A stretch of 30,391 bases of DNA, from NCBI GenBank assembly GCA_044346745.1, contig JBIIYQ010000028.1, forward strand, positions 1-30,391. Direction: 5' to 3'. Shown here piece by piece: positions 15,430 to 24,275 of this stretch. How positions within the stretch are numbered: the stretch's first letter is position 1; every line of letters starts with the position of its first letter. A model generated the notes under the pieces. That model worked only from the letters and a program-made list of their open reading frames with translations. It was not told the DNA's origin and did no database searches. The stretch comes from UKL13-2 sp044346745. GTDB lineage: Bacteria > Pseudomonadota > Gammaproteobacteria > Burkholderiales > Usitatibacteraceae. The translations under genes and the position numbers were made by a program.

Positions 15430-16260
15430 TTATTTTGCTCTGCCGGATTGGCAGCTTGGGCACCAATAGAGGCCGCGCCCCCCAAGGTCTTGGCGCTGCA
15501 CAGGCGTCCGACACACGTGGCAGGCTTCGCATTCGCGGTCAAAGACCCAATGCCGATAACGACCAAAGGTCCAGCCAAGACGTCGAAGGCGCTTGGCCAG
15601 CGCGGGGTCATTGGTGATCCCCGCTGTCAGGTAGGCCCGCCGCGTTAGGTCGAGCGCGGCTTTGGCCAGTGCATTGAGTTGGCTCGAACCGAGCTCAGCG
15701 ACTCTGGCGTTCGGTGCAATGCGCGCGACAAACAAAATTTCGCTTCGCAAATAGTTTCCAACGCCGGCAAGAAAGCCCTGATCAAGCAATAGCCCTGCGA
15801 GCAGCTTTCTGGCGAATCGCGGCTTTGTGATGTGCGACAGGACGTCTGCCTCGGTGGTGGCCTTTTCGAGTAACTCGACGCCAAGTTTTCGGATGTAGCC
15901 GTGCTCGCTGATTTTCGTCGTTGAAATGACTTCAATCGACGATGCGCTGTAGAGAATCGCGATATCAGTGCCAGTATGAATGGCCAGGCGAATCTGCTTG
16001 GTCGGGTGCGGACGTGTGCCGTTGGCAATCACATCCCACTCGCCATACAACTGGTTATGGCTGAAGATGGTTTTGCCGCCCTCGAATTGGGTCAGCATTG
16101 CCTTGCCGCGCGGTGTAACGTCCAGAATTGTTTTGCCAGTCAGCGCACGAGCATGCTGGTAGAGCGATGGGAAAGCAAACTCTACGAGCAGGGCACGTTT
16201 ACCGACTAGGGCTGCGACGAGAGAGTCCGCCGCCCGTTTGATCTCTGGGCCTTCTGGCAT
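15430..16260 (-). CDS. nei: Endonuclease VIII (Nei), DNA glycosylase
   Basis: A 276-residue base-excision repair glycosylase/AP lyase acting on oxidised pyrimidines. The start MPEGPEIKRAAD is diagnostic: P2 is the Schiff-base nucleophile and E3 the acid. TPRGKAML places K53 exactly as in E. coli Nei. SHNQLYGEW and LLLDQGFLAGVGNYLRSEIL (helix-two-turn-helix) follow. The zinc finger has C247-x2-C250 and C267-x2-C270 with conserved R262; C244 is an extra cysteine. Similarity is clearly to Nei rather than Fpg. It follows the EAL gene by 11 bases on the same strand, an odd partner for a repair gene. Confidence 0.95.
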   Translation of the reverse strand: MPEGPEIKRAADSLVAALVGKRALLVEFAFPSLYQHARALTGKTILDVTPRGKAMLTQFEGGKTIFSHNQLYGEWDVIANGTRPHPTKQIRLAIHTGTDIAILYSASSIEVISTTKISEHGYIRKLGVELLEKATTEADVLSHITKPRFARKLLAGLLLDQGFLAGVGNYLRSEILFVARIAPNARVAELGSSQLNALAKAALDLTRRAYLTAGITNDPALAKRLRRLGWTFGRYRHWVFDRECEACHVCRTPVQRQDLGGRGLYWCPSCQSGRAK

Positions 16261-16271
16261 CGAGTAGCCGA

Positions 16272-17630
16272 CTAGCTATGCTTCTGAAACCAATCAATGA
16301 AGTTCGCTGCTGGAAGCGCCGGACTATAGGCGTACCCTTGGGCGAGGTCGCAGCCAAGCTTCTTTAACTCGCGAAAGGTGGCCTCATCCTCGACACCCTC
16401 TGCGACCACTTTCATGCCGAAATCGTGTGATAACGCGATGACGGATTTAACGATCTTTTGGTCGGCCGCCGATGTCCTTAGTTGCTGGATGAATGGTTTA
16501 TCGATCTTTAATTCGTCCAGTGGAAAACTCTTCAAATACGATAGGGACGAATGGCCCGTTCCAAAATCGTCGATGGCAAGTTTTACGCCAAGCTCCTTGA
16601 GTCGCAGGATAGTTTCTGTAGAACGCACCGTGTTGCCAACCGTGGCGTTCTCCGTAATTTCGAAAGTCAATGTGGAAGGGTCTGTATTCCAAGTGCCGAT
16701 CGCCTGACTCACAGCATCGGGTAATTCGCCGTCGGACAAACTTAGCGTCGACAGGTTGAGGCTGAGCTTCACCATCACCCCGCGCTTAATCCATTCGGCT
16801 TGCTGACGGAGCGCGGAGTTGATTATCCAGGCCGTCAGGCCGCCGCCGATGCCGCTTGCCTCGGCAATTCTGATAACAGTCGTCGGTGAAACCATGCCGA
16901 AGTCGGGAGCGTTCCAACGGAGTAGCGCCTCAGCAGAAACAGCTTTGCCGGTCGTGACGTCAATTTGCGGCTGAAAATGTAGCTCTAGCCGGTTACTGCG
17001 CACTGCCTCGCGTAATGGGGTTTCCAGCCCCAAGTAGATGTCGGAACCCCGCCGGTCTTCCGCTTGGAAGACATGTTGTGCAAGATCGCGCTGCCTAGCG
17101 ATACCGACCGCGATGTCACTATGTACGATGAGTTCTTCGGCCAACTCAGCGTGGTCGGGAAACACTGCGATACCAACTACCGGTCTGACGATCACCCGCT
17201 CGCCGTCGACGGTGAACCCTTCCTCAAGCGTACTCTGAATTTTGCCCGCCGCGAGCCACGCTTGGCTTGCGCTCTTGAGGTTTGGCAACAAGATCACGAT
17301 TTTGTCCTCTGAGACGGCAACAGCTCGGTCTGCGGCGCGCAGTGCCTCTGGAAGCCGCCGGAGGGCGTGTTTCATTATCTCGAGCGTGGGTGTCCCAACC
17401 ACCGCTTCGAGTTTGTCGGGACGCATCAATTGCACCATGAGTAGAGCGACCGAGCGTTGGGAAAGACGCGCAAATTGAATTGCGTTGCCGATGGCATTGA
17501 TGAGTCCCCGCCGCGTCACCGCGAAGTGTTCCATCGGCGCGGCAGCGCCTGCTGCGCCAGAAGATCGCAGGGCAGTTTCCTGCGGCTGCATCGGCGGTGG
17601 TGGTTGGGATGGTGTGACGGGGTCGCTCAT
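16272..17630 (-). CDS. EAL-domain protein with degenerate GGDEF domain (probable c-di-GMP phosphodiesterase)
   Basis: A 452-residue cytoplasmic protein. A Pro/Ala-rich N-terminus (1-33) is followed by a GGDEF-like fold (about 36-185) in which the signature is replaced by SEDK (107-110), so it cannot be a cyclase. The EAL domain (about 203-450) looks active: EALLRW at 234-239, LNLS with N292, FEITEN at 323-328, DDFGTG with D354 and D355, K375, AEGVE with E411, and Q431. It should hydrolyse c-di-GMP to pGpG. There is no membrane segment or sensor domain. It lies 68 bases after the HD-GYP-like gene and 11 bases before nei, all on the minus strand, suggesting one transcript. Confidence 0.9.
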   Translation of the reverse strand: MSDPVTPSQPPPPMQPQETALRSSGAAGAAAPMEHFAVTRRGLINAIGNAIQFARLSQRSVALLMVQLMRPDKLEAVVGTPTLEIMKHALRRLPEALRAADRAVAVSEDKIVILLPNLKSASQAWLAAGKIQSTLEEGFTVDGERVIVRPVVGIAVFPDHAELAEELIVHSDIAVGIARQRDLAQHVFQAEDRRGSDIYLGLETPLREAVRSNRLELHFQPQIDVTTGKAVSAEALLRWNAPDFGMVSPTTVIRIAEASGIGGGLTAWIINSALRQQAEWIKRGVMVKLSLNLSTLSLSDGELPDAVSQAIGTWNTDPSTLTFEITENATVGNTVRSTETILRLKELGVKLAIDDFGTGHSSLSYLKSFPLDELKIDKPFIQQLRTSAADQKIVKSVIALSHDFGMKVVAEGVEDEATFRELKKLGCDLAQGYAYSPALPAANFIDWFQKHS

Positions 17631-17698
17631 GACACATATCGGGTTGCGGTCGGCGATACTGGAGGGTTACGTGCTGAATGAAGCGTTAATGTCCGCGA

Positions 17699-19378
17699 CT
17701 AGTTAAGGTAAAACTCACTCGGATCAATGCCGAACGCATTGCTGGGTAGCCCGCGCTTGATTGAGACAGGATTTTCAGAAACGTCATAGATTAGGTCTTT
17801 CACGCTGGGATGTTTGCGTAGCGTCTTGTCTGGATCGGTAACCACCAGCACCTTCGGGCGCAAACGCTTTTGTTTGTTGTGTGACACGACGACTGCAACT
17901 TCACGGGTCGAAAGTTCGACTAAGCTGCCCACGGGGAATACGCCGATCGATTGAATAAAATGTTCGACCATGTCGGCTTGGAACAGTGTGCCGCTCCAAT
18001 TAGAAAGCATTTGCAACGCATCGTGTGGTGAGGCAGGTTGGGCGTAGGGACGCTTCTTGGTGATGGCTGCGTAAGTGTCTGCAATTGCCGACATCTTCCC
18101 GTAAATGCTTATGTTTTTTCCTGTGAGGCCGTAAGGGTATCCCGAGCCATCCATGCGTTCGTGGTGCTGGGCGACGCCGTCTAAAATATCGGCATTAACA
18201 CTCGGGGTTTGACCCAGAATCTCTATACTATACAAGACGTGACGCTTCATTTCTTCGAATTCATCAGGCGTAAGGGTTGTGTTTTTTTCCAACATTTTCT
18301 TCGGGATGTGAATCTTGCCGATGTCGAGCAAGAGCCCCATTACGCCTAGCGACGCCAGTTGTTCTTTCGGAAATCCGAGGTGTCGACCAAATGCGACCAA
18401 ATTGATAGCCACACTCAGGCCGTGATCATAGGCCACCGTGCTCTGTTCTCGCATACGCGCAACCCACATCATGGCGTCCGGATTGCGCACCATGCTGTCG
18501 ACCATATCTTCGATGACGTTTTCAACAACGTCTATCTGCATTTGATTGCCAGAGCGAATGTCTTTAACAACGCGCTGCAACAGATCTTGTGTTTTGGCAA
18601 ACGCAGTCGTTGCGGCGCCGAGTTCCGACTCTACCGCCTGTTTATCCTCATAGATGGTGAGTTGAACCGTTTCGGGGATGAACGAGGGGCGCTCTATCGG
18701 AAGTGGTGCTCTGGCCTTGGCCTGGTACTGATCGTAGTCCAAATCATCCTTTGGTGCTGATGCAAAAAGACTTTTCACATCATGCTTTAGTTGACCAATC
18801 AGGCTGCGGAACCCCCCAGTCGCGCCCGGCTCTCCAGCCCGATCCTTACCGACAAGTGAACCCCGCGAGGGCGTTAGGCCCGGGCGGGATGTGTGCTCTT
18901 GAGGCTGGCGTTGAGCGTCGCGCTGGCTGATCGGCAGTACGAATTCATCCGTTTTTGCGCGCTGCGAACCTGCCGCAGAAGGTTTCCTTAAGCCCGAAGC
19001 TTGGAAGGCACCGGTCGTATTTGGGTTCCCATTGTTGCTGTCTGAGCGCGCAGACGCCTGCGCTTGGTTTACCGCGCGGAGTTGTTCAATTGTGAGAAGT
19101 TTTGTCGCTGCGGTTCGATTCACCACCACTATTGGGTCGGTTCCGAGATCGCGCTTCTTTGGCGGCTCGCTCTTCTGCGATTGTTGCTCAAATTCGGGGC
19201 CGCTGGATCGCTCCAGATCAATCAATACCCACAGGCAATGCGCCTGCACTTGCGTGATTTGCTCCGCGTTTTCAAGCATGAACCCCTGCAGCAGGAAAGG
19301 GGTATCCATCCAAGGGCGATCGAGGTCGGCGACAAACATACCTACCTTTAGGTCCTTAACAGCCGTCTTTTGCAACAT
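17699..19378 (-). CDS. HD-GYP-like protein with DUF3391, lacking the HD histidine
   Basis: A 559-residue protein. DUF3391 occupies about 5-60 (VKDLKVGMFVADLDRPWMDTPF). A long low-complexity linker rich in Ser, Gln, Ala and Pro spans about 60-225. The HD-GYP region runs from about 290 to 450. H319, H380, the HHERMDGSGYP signature (405-415) and D434 are present, but the HD pair reads LD: GLLLDIGK has L351 where His should be. A metal ligand is therefore missing, and the protein may be inactive, use fewer metals, or act as a c-di-GMP binder. The EAL gene follows on the same strand. The ATG at 19378 fits the DUF3391 start but lacks a good ribosome binding site. Confidence 0.88.
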   Translation of the reverse strand: MLQKTAVKDLKVGMFVADLDRPWMDTPFLLQGFMLENAEQITQVQAHCLWVLIDLERSSGPEFEQQSQKSEPPKKRDLGTDPIVVVNRTAATKLLTIEQLRAVNQAQASARSDSNNGNPNTTGAFQASGLRKPSAAGSQRAKTDEFVLPISQRDAQRQPQEHTSRPGLTPSRGSLVGKDRAGEPGATGGFRSLIGQLKHDVKSLFASAPKDDLDYDQYQAKARAPLPIERPSFIPETVQLTIYEDKQAVESELGAATTAFAKTQDLLQRVVKDIRSGNQMQIDVVENVIEDMVDSMVRNPDAMMWVARMREQSTVAYDHGLSVAINLVAFGRHLGFPKEQLASLGVMGLLLDIGKIHIPKKMLEKNTTLTPDEFEEMKRHVLYSIEILGQTPSVNADILDGVAQHHERMDGSGYPYGLTGKNISIYGKMSAIADTYAAITKKRPYAQPASPHDALQMLSNWSGTLFQADMVEHFIQSIGVFPVGSLVELSTREVAVVVSHNKQKRLRPKVLVVTDPDKTLRKHPSVKDLIYDVSENPVSIKRGLPSNAFGIDPSEFYLN

Positions 19379-19631
19379 AGAAGCAGCAGTTCCCGAAAAG
19401 TGTTACGCGATGCGAGTGTACTGTACGGAACGGGACAGTGAACAAGATTGCACATTATAGACAACGTGACGGGGATGGGCTGCTAAAAATGCGTTCACTT
19501 CTGTTCAAATTGCAGTTGGTGCCGGACAAAAATTCGTCCGCAACAGCCCAGGCTGATTTCGGGCCGCCATTCAGGGTGGTTCGCGTTGTTCCGTTGGCGC
19601 GTTCTGATCGTTGCAAACTTTGGAGAACCGA

Positions 19632-20756
19632 TTGAGATTTACCCTGCTTGCCAATATCAAAAATCGTTCCGGCGTGGCGAGGCGCGGCCGACTAGAGCTC
19701 TCGCACGGCGTCATCGAAACGCCCGTATTCATGCCGGTGGGAACCTATGGGACAGTGAAGGCGATGAGCCCACAGGATCTCGACGAAATCGGTGCTCAGA
19801 TCGTCCTTGGAAACACCTTTCATCTTTGGTTACGCCCAGGCCTAGATGTGATTGCAAAACACGGCGGTTTGCATCGGTTCATGGCGTGGAACAAACCCAT
19901 ATTGACGGACTCCGGCGGCTTTCAAGTATGGAGTCTGGGAGACCTCCGAAAGATCACGGAAGAGGGGGTGGCGTTTCAATCGCCGGTAAACGGCGATAAA
20001 TGCTTCTTGTCGCCTGAAGAGTCGATGCGCATTCAGCATACGCTGAACTCCGACATTGTCATGATATTTGACGAATGCACGACCTATCCTGCGACCTGGG
20101 ACGATGCCGCTCAATCGATGCGTTTGTCGCTCCGCTGGGCCAAACGGTGTCGTGATGAGTTTGACCACTTGGAAAACCCGAATTCGCTGTTCGGTATTGT
20201 GCAGGGCGGCATGTATGAGGATTTGCGCGACGAATCACTCGCCGCCTTGGCAGACATGCATTTCCATGGCTACGCAATTGGTGGGCTTTCCGTCGGTGAG
20301 CCGAAAGAAGACATGTTGCGTATCCTCGACCATACCGCCCCCCGATTGCCGACGAATAAGCCTCGTTACGTCATGGGAATCGGCACCCCAGAAGACTTGG
20401 TCGAAGCGGTGTCGCGCGGAATGGATATGTTCGACTGTGTCATGCCAACCCGTAACGCTCGCAACGGCTGGCTGTTCACGCGCTACGGCGATGTGAAAAT
20501 CCGAAATGCCAAGTATCGGGACGATACGCGGCCACTTGACGATTCTTGTCATTGTTACACCTGCAAGACTGCAACGAGGGCGTATCTTCACCATTTACAG
20601 CGAACCAACGAGATTCTTGGCGCACGTTTCAACACGATACATAACCTCTACTACTACCAACGGTTGATGAGCGAGATTCGAGCCGCGATCGAAGCCGATA
20701 TCTTTGAGGGGTTCCGGACGCAGTTTTACGCCGATCGGGCGCGCGGAACCGACTGA
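19632..20756 (+). CDS. tgt: Queuine tRNA-ribosyltransferase Tgt
   Basis: A 374-residue enzyme that exchanges guanine-34 for preQ1 in tRNAs with GUN anticodons, part of queuosine synthesis. I chose TTG at 19632 because GGAG at 19622-19625 sits six bases upstream and the length then equals E. coli Tgt (375). An in-frame TTG at 19611 has no such site, and no ATG fits. FMPVGTYGTVKAM, LTDSGGFQVWS with D93, GIVQGG, and FDCVMPTRNARNG with nucleophile D268 are present. Zinc ligands are C306, C308, C311 and H337. The usual partner queA is not upstream; the divergent HD-GYP-like gene is there instead. yajC-secDF follow, as in many bacteria. Confidence 0.96.
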   Translation: MRFTLLANIKNRSGVARRGRLELSHGVIETPVFMPVGTYGTVKAMSPQDLDEIGAQIVLGNTFHLWLRPGLDVIAKHGGLHRFMAWNKPILTDSGGFQVWSLGDLRKITEEGVAFQSPVNGDKCFLSPEESMRIQHTLNSDIVMIFDECTTYPATWDDAAQSMRLSLRWAKRCRDEFDHLENPNSLFGIVQGGMYEDLRDESLAALADMHFHGYAIGGLSVGEPKEDMLRILDHTAPRLPTNKPRYVMGIGTPEDLVEAVSRGMDMFDCVMPTRNARNGWLFTRYGDVKIRNAKYRDDTRPLDDSCHCYTCKTATRAYLHHLQRTNEILGARFNTIHNLYYYQRLMSEIRAAIEADIFEGFRTQFYADRARGTD

Positions 20757-20822
20757 AAGGCGTCTAAGGGGATTGCCGCCACCGCTGGCTTGGCGTCACC
20801 GGGGAGTCCCGGCTGAATCCGC

Positions 20823-20874
20823 TATAATTTCAGGTTGATTTTTAAGGGCTTAGCCCAAGCTAACTTGTTGGGTT
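20823..20874 (+). promoter_or_regulatory. yajC -10 box and leader with alternative hairpins
   Basis: A perfect TATAAT (20823-20828) in a gctataat context predicts a leader of about 125 bases before yajC; no good -35 box is seen. In the leader, GGGC (20846-20849) can pair with GCCC (20853-20856), or instead AGCCCAA (20852-20858) can pair with TTGGGTT (20868-20874, one G-U pair). The two folds exclude each other. A further hairpin GGTATT/AATACC lies at 20919-20935. Regulation is inference. Confidence 0.4.
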
Positions 20875-20959
20875 TCAGTTTGACGAGAGCCATCCAGTTA
20901 CCCGCCTTATTCTCAAGCGGTATTCGCCTAATACCCGACTCAAGACACCGGAGAGTTCT

Positions 20960-21283
20960 ATGATTAGTATCGCGCACGCGCAAACTGCCCAAGCCTCTGG
21001 CGGCGACACGTTGATTGGCCTACTGCCAATTTTCTTGATGTTTATCCTGCTCTATTTCCTCATGATTCGTCCGCAGATGAAGAAGGCTAAGGAACATAAG
21101 TCGATGGTCGAAGGCCTGCAAAAGGGCGACGAAGTCATTGCAGTGGGCATTATTGGCCGCATCACGAAGGTGGGCGATGGATATGTTGGCCTTGAGGTCG
21201 CGGACGGTAAGGTTCTGCACGTGCAGAAGCAGGCGGTTACTACGCTGCTCCCCAAGGGTACTTTTAACGACGTTATGAAGTAG
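20960..21283 (+). CDS. yajC: Sec translocon accessory protein YajC
   Basis: A 107-residue inner-membrane protein that associates with SecDF-YidC. One membrane helix (about 17-36, LIGLLPIFLMFILLYFLM) is followed by the signature IRPQMKKAKEHKSMVEGLQKG and a small cytoplasmic beta domain (DEVIAVGIIGRITKVGDGY). GGAG at 20950-20953, six bases before the ATG, supports the start. secD follows 65 bases later and tgt precedes, the classic tgt-yajC-secD-secF order. Confidence 0.97.
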   Translation: MISIAHAQTAQASGGDTLIGLLPIFLMFILLYFLMIRPQMKKAKEHKSMVEGLQKGDEVIAVGIIGRITKVGDGYVGLEVADGKVLHVQKQAVTTLLPKGTFNDVMK

Positions 21284-21294
21284 GCGTGTATCCC

Positions 21295-21320
21295 CGCGAC
21301 CGGCGGTGCCGCTTGTCGCG
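21295..21320 (+). other. Strong hairpin between yajC and secD
   Basis: CGCGAC (21295-21300) pairs with GTCGCG (21315-21320), with an inner GCGG/CCGC stem. It is followed by only a short T stretch (ATTTT), so full termination is unlikely. It may tune the yajC to secD ratio or mark an RNA processing site. Confidence 0.45.
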
Positions 21321-21348
21321 CGAATGATTTTGACTGGCTGAGGTTTGA

Positions 21349-23208
21349 ATGAATAAGTATCCCGCTTGGAAGTACGCGCTGATCATCGTTGCGCTTGTTG
21401 TGGCGTTTCTATACACCGTCCCCAATCTATTTGGTGAATCTCCTGCTGTTCAGGTTTCTGGATTGCGTACCAATAAGGTTGATGCTGGCTTGCAGACGCG
21501 TGTTGCGGATACCCTCAAGACAGCGAACCTCTCAAACGAAGGCGTCGACCTCCAAGGCGAGACCTTGCGTATCAAGTTCAAGGACACGGATACGCAGTTC
21601 AAAGCCCGTGATGCGATCCAGACCGCTCTTGGCGAGGGGTACGTCGCCGCACTTTTTAATCTTTCAAACTCGCCTGCATGGCTGACCAAGATAAATGCCT
21701 TACCTATGTATCTTGGCTTGGACCTGCGAGGCGGAGTGCATTTCCTCATGCAGGTAGACATGAAAGCTGCGGTTGACAAGGCGGTAGATCGCTATCTCGG
21801 TGAATCACGCGCTTTGCTTCGCGACAAAAAGGTGTTCTACACCGGGATATCGCGGGATGGGAACAACGTCGTCGTGCGTTTTAAGGAGCGCACAGAAGCC
21901 GATAAGGGGCTGAAAGAACTCAACGCACAGTACACGGATCTGGCGATCAAAGATACGACGCAGGGGGAGGAAGTTATTCTCACGCTGAGCATGAAGCCCG
22001 AGACGGTGTTTAAGCTTCAAGAAGCTGCGTTACAGCAGAACATCACCGCACTTCGCAAGCGTGTGAACGAATTGGGTGTATCTGAGCCGATTGTGCAGCA
22101 GCAGGGGATTGATCGAATTCTCATCCAACTGGCGGGCGTGACAGACCCCACCCGCGCGAAGGACGTCATCGGACGCACCGCAACACTCGAGTTCAGAATG
22201 GTTGCCGAAGAGCATGCTGCTGGCGGTCGTTCATTCGAACAGTTCCGAAACGAGCCGGCGCCGTTTAACACTGAGAAGATGATCGGTGCGAACGGTGAGG
22301 TGGTGTTGGTTCGCAAGCTGGTTATTCTGACGGGTGACAAGGTGACCGATGCCCAGCCCGGCTTTGATGCCGAGCAAGGCAACAAACCACTGGTCAATAT
22401 CCGGCTCGACGGTGCGGGTGGACGCGCCATGACACTCGCCACCCGCGAAAACGTCGGCAAGAACATGGCGGTCATCTTGATTGAGAAGGGCAAGCCCGAA
22501 GTATTGAGCTGGCCGACCATTCAGAGCGAGTTGGGCGCACAGTTTCGCATCACGGGCATTTCAAGTTCGCTTGAGGCAAAGAATCTGGCATTGCTGATGC
22601 GCGCCGGAGCGCTTGCGGCGCCGATGGAAATCATCGAAGAACGAACCATCGGCCCGAGCTTGGGGGCGGAAAACATCGAGAAGGGCAAAAATTCCTTGTT
22701 GTTTGGTTTTGCGCTGATCACGATATTCATGATCATCTACTACTCGTGGTTTGGTGTGATCTCCGTTGTGGCACTTGCCGCAAACCTACTGTTCTTGATT
22801 GCATTGCTTTCGATGTTGCAAGCGACGTTGACACTGCCCGGTATTGCGGCGATCGCCCTAACGCTGGGTATGGCCATTGACGCAAACGTATTGATCAACG
22901 AACGCATTCGCGAGGAGTTGCGTACCGGCATGTCGCCGCAGATGGCGATCCAGACCGGCTACGATCGCGCGCTGGACACGATCATCGACTCCAACATTAC
23001 AACGTTGATTGCTGGTCTCGCTCTACTAATTTGGGGTTCCGGACCGGTTCGCGGATTTGCGGTCGTGCACTGTTTGGGAATTTTGACCTCGATATTCTCT
23101 GCGGTTATGGTATCTCGTGGCATTGTCAATCTTGTCTACGGCGGCAAGAAGAAGACGACGACCTTGTCAATTGGTAACGTGAAATGGGTAAAAGCGGCGA
23201 AGATTTAG
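21349..23208 (+). CDS. secD: Protein translocase subunit SecD
   Basis: A 619-residue inner-membrane RND-type protein that, with SecF, uses the proton gradient to aid late steps of Sec export. The first membrane helix is at about 7-24. The D1 motif YLGLDLRGGVHFLMQVD is near 121-137, followed by the large periplasmic P1 domain. The C-terminal half holds five membrane helices, including LTLGMAIDANVLINERIREEL with the conserved acidic residue, and the GSGPVRGFAVVHCLGILTS ending. Length matches E. coli (615). GAGG upstream supports the ATG. secF follows after 63 bases. Confidence 0.98.
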   Translation: MNKYPAWKYALIIVALVVAFLYTVPNLFGESPAVQVSGLRTNKVDAGLQTRVADTLKTANLSNEGVDLQGETLRIKFKDTDTQFKARDAIQTALGEGYVAALFNLSNSPAWLTKINALPMYLGLDLRGGVHFLMQVDMKAAVDKAVDRYLGESRALLRDKKVFYTGISRDGNNVVVRFKERTEADKGLKELNAQYTDLAIKDTTQGEEVILTLSMKPETVFKLQEAALQQNITALRKRVNELGVSEPIVQQQGIDRILIQLAGVTDPTRAKDVIGRTATLEFRMVAEEHAAGGRSFEQFRNEPAPFNTEKMIGANGEVVLVRKLVILTGDKVTDAQPGFDAEQGNKPLVNIRLDGAGGRAMTLATRENVGKNMAVILIEKGKPEVLSWPTIQSELGAQFRITGISSSLEAKNLALLMRAGALAAPMEIIEERTIGPSLGAENIEKGKNSLLFGFALITIFMIIYYSWFGVISVVALAANLLFLIALLSMLQATLTLPGIAAIALTLGMAIDANVLINERIREELRTGMSPQMAIQTGYDRALDTIIDSNITTLIAGLALLIWGSGPVRGFAVVHCLGILTSIFSAVMVSRGIVNLVYGGKKKTTTLSIGNVKWVKAAKI

Positions 23209-23271
23209 GCTAAATCAGCTGAAGTCCCGCTTGAACCGTCGCGAAAACAGTATTCAGAAAAGGCAATAGCC

Positions 23272-24234
23272 ATGGAATTCTTCAAGTTTAAAAAATCAAT
23301 CCCGTTCATGAAACACGCGTTGTGGTTTAACGTGATTTCATTTGTGACTTTCCTGCTGGCGGTTTTTTTCCTTTGGAAAAACGGCTTGCACCTGTCAATT
23401 GAGTTCACCGGCGGCGCGGTGATGGAGGTGAAGTATGCGCAACCGGTGGCACCGGACAAGATTCGGACGACACTCTCAGAGGCCGGTATTGCTGGTGCAG
23501 AAGTCATCAAGTTCGGCTCTGCGCAAGATATTCTGGTGCGCTTGCCGCTACCGGCTGCGGCAAATCAAAATCAGAACAACGCGATGGAGGCCCTCAAAGT
23601 GCGCGTGATGTCTGCGCTCAACGCGACTGACAAATCAGCGGAACTGAAGCGGATGGAGTTTGTGGGCTCGGCGGTCGGCAAGGAGCTGGCTTACGATGGC
23701 TCACTAGCGTTGCTGGCGGTTTGTATTGGCATCATGATTTACTTGGCTATTCGATTTGAATGGCGCTTCGCCGTTGCTACCATCATCGCGAACTTGCACG
23801 ACGTCATAATCATTCTCGGCTTTTTTGCCTTCTTTCAGTGGGAGTTTTCGTTGCCCGTGCTTGCGGCAGTATTGGCGATACTTGGTTATTCGGTAAACGA
23901 GTCCGTGGTTGTATTTGATCGCGCAAGGGAAAACTTCCGCAAGATGCGCAAAGCCACCACGCCGGAGATTTTTGACGCCGCCATCACTGGGACGATTTCG
24001 AGAACCATCATTACCCACGGCACCACACAAATGATGGTGATTGCGATGCTGGTTCTGGGCGGGCCTACGCTGTATTATTTCGCCTTGGCGCTAACCATCG
24101 GAATTTGTTTCGGCATTTATTCTTCCGTGTTGGTCGCGTGTCCGATTGCGAACTACCTTGGCGTGTCGCGTGAAGACTTTGTCAAGCCCGTAAAAAAAGA
24201 CGGCGAGCCAGAAGTTATCTCTGCACAGCCTTAA
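23272..24234 (+). CDS. secF: Protein translocase subunit SecF
   Basis: A 320-residue partner of SecD (E. coli 323). The first helix (about 15-35) is followed by the motif IEFTGGAVMEV, a short periplasmic domain, and five more helices. GYSVNESVVVFDRARENFRK and SRTIITHGTTQMM are the conserved SecF segments. AAGG about eight bases upstream supports the ATG. The DedA-family gene follows by 41 bases on the same strand and may share the transcript. Confidence 0.98.
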   Translation: MEFFKFKKSIPFMKHALWFNVISFVTFLLAVFFLWKNGLHLSIEFTGGAVMEVKYAQPVAPDKIRTTLSEAGIAGAEVIKFGSAQDILVRLPLPAAANQNQNNAMEALKVRVMSALNATDKSAELKRMEFVGSAVGKELAYDGSLALLAVCIGIMIYLAIRFEWRFAVATIIANLHDVIIILGFFAFFQWEFSLPVLAAVLAILGYSVNESVVVFDRARENFRKMRKATTPEIFDAAITGTISRTIITHGTTQMMVIAMLVLGGPTLYYFALALTIGICFGIYSSVLVACPIANYLGVSREDFVKPVKKDGEPEVISAQP

Positions 24235-24275
24235 GCCGGTCCAAACTCGCCCGCGCTCACTCGCTCAAGTTGCAA

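Noticed and set aside
14426..15469. A 347-codon open frame on the plus strand
   Set aside because: It is antisense to the hydrolase and TetR genes, which have clear motifs and ribosome sites; its translation has no family features.
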